A stretch of DNA of 64,000 bases from Actinomycetales bacterium (GTDB lineage: Bacteria; Actinomycetota; Actinomycetes; Actinomycetales; Microbacteriaceae): assembly GCA_017308515.1 (NCBI GenBank), contig JAFKEN010000006.1, positions 292,479-356,478 on the forward strand. The letters run 5' to 3'. The notes below the pieces were generated by a model. It had not been told where the DNA came from, made no database searches, and worked only from the letters and a program-made list of their open reading frames with translations. Every line of letters starts with the position of its first letter. Position 1 is the stretch's first letter. Shown piece after piece: positions 63,632-64,000 of the stretch. A program made the translations under genes and the position numbers.

Positions 63632-64000
63632 GTTGACGGTAGTCGTTGTGGATGTTGGCAAGCGCGCAGCAGTAGGAGGTGCAGTCTTCGGACCAGTACG
63701 GCTGTGTTTGGTTATTGCCCAAACGTGCCCAGCCTTCTTTGGCCCTTTGCGAGGACGTCGATCCTTCGCGGGGTCTTTGATTTCGAGCGTGGCCGAGCAT
63801 GTGAATTTCGCGCGCCAGCATTCGCGGCCGAGCTCAGCCCCAGGCGACCGACTAGTCGCAGAGCAGGCGTCGGCTAAGCACGAGTCGCCCAAGAGATGGG
63901 CGCAAGAGGTATATACAGCGCGGCGACGAGGGGCGCCGCGCAGGTTCGTCGGAGCCATGCCTCGATGCGGAGCGCATGGTCGTCGAAGCCGTTGCGGGCT
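63632..64000. other. Lower-GC region after tRNA-Ser, possible start of an island
   Basis: GC falls to about 58 percent (35 of 60 bases in each of 63661-63720 and 63721-63780), against more than 70 percent before it. No convincing gene is seen. A leftward 68-codon frame at 63615-63821 (ending YCCALANIHNDYRQQRKNP) has unusual amino-acid use and runs into the terminator; it may be a decayed gene. The window ends before the nature of the region is clear. Confidence 0.5.

Noticed and set aside
63494-63958. Leftward 154-codon frame containing VPVGFEPTDGVNHHMFSR
   Set aside because: This is the translation of the tRNA-Ser gene in antisense, a well-known false gene; the rest has no coding signal.

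Overview
The window is a stretch of high-GC (roughly 70 percent or more) actinobacterial chromosome. Gene content and order (ftsH-folE-folP/B-folK-DUF3180-PH-domain proteins-DUF2520-panC-lysS, clpC, radA, many small one-TM proteins) fit the family Microbacteriaceae; this placement is inference, since no rRNA or marker tree is available. It is ordinary chromosome rather than a plasmid or phage. A drop in GC begins immediately after a tRNA-Ser gene at the right edge.

Layout. 1-8.1 kb: partial zinc peptidase, DHA2 efflux pump, acyl-CoA oxidase/dehydrogenase, OsmC, amino-acid oxidase, small proteins and a flavin monooxygenase. 8.1-9.4 kb: a gene remnant, a two-gene toxin-antitoxin-like module and a tRNA-Glu/Asp/Phe cluster with terminator. 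9.6-12.3 kb: two tandem secreted cell-wall hydrolases (M23, then NlpC/P60) with similar coiled-coil halves, behind degenerate 9-bp tandem repeats. 12.3-20.2 kb: a GntR-controlled carbohydrate locus (ROK kinase, GntR/UTRA, ABC binding protein, two permeases, SIS isomerase/deaminase, GH42-like glycosidase) with no ATPase. 20.2-33.4 kb: housekeeping block (ppa, tilS, hpt, ftsH, folate operon with a folP-folB fusion, PH-domain membrane proteins, DUF2520, panC, class I lysyl-tRNA synthetase).

33.4-48.3 kb: three small membrane proteins, pirin, XRE/DUF2975 pair, clpC, DUF5302, CDF exporter, MMPL transporter with divergent TetR and tandem operators, GPH symporter plus GH38 alpha-mannosidase, and a GNAT resembling N-acetylglutamate synthase. 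48.3-58.4 kb: TetR/serine-hydrolase/DUF4386 unit, then a complete mannitol PTS region (HPr, DeoR regulator, EI, MtlA, MtlF, MtlD) in which mtlA carries a one-base frameshift. 58.5-63.6 kb: a PQQ-like propeller gene and a membrane gene, both split by what reads as a precise 251-bp inversion between 9-bp inverted repeats, then radA, small membrane proteins, an FBP zinc-finger protein and tRNA-Ser.

Two window-wide patterns stand out. Many genes have a TANNNT-like hexamer exactly six bases before the start codon, as expected for leaderless transcripts. Many consecutive genes overlap by four bases (ATGA or GTGA), indicating translational coupling in the folate, sugar-ABC and mannitol operons.
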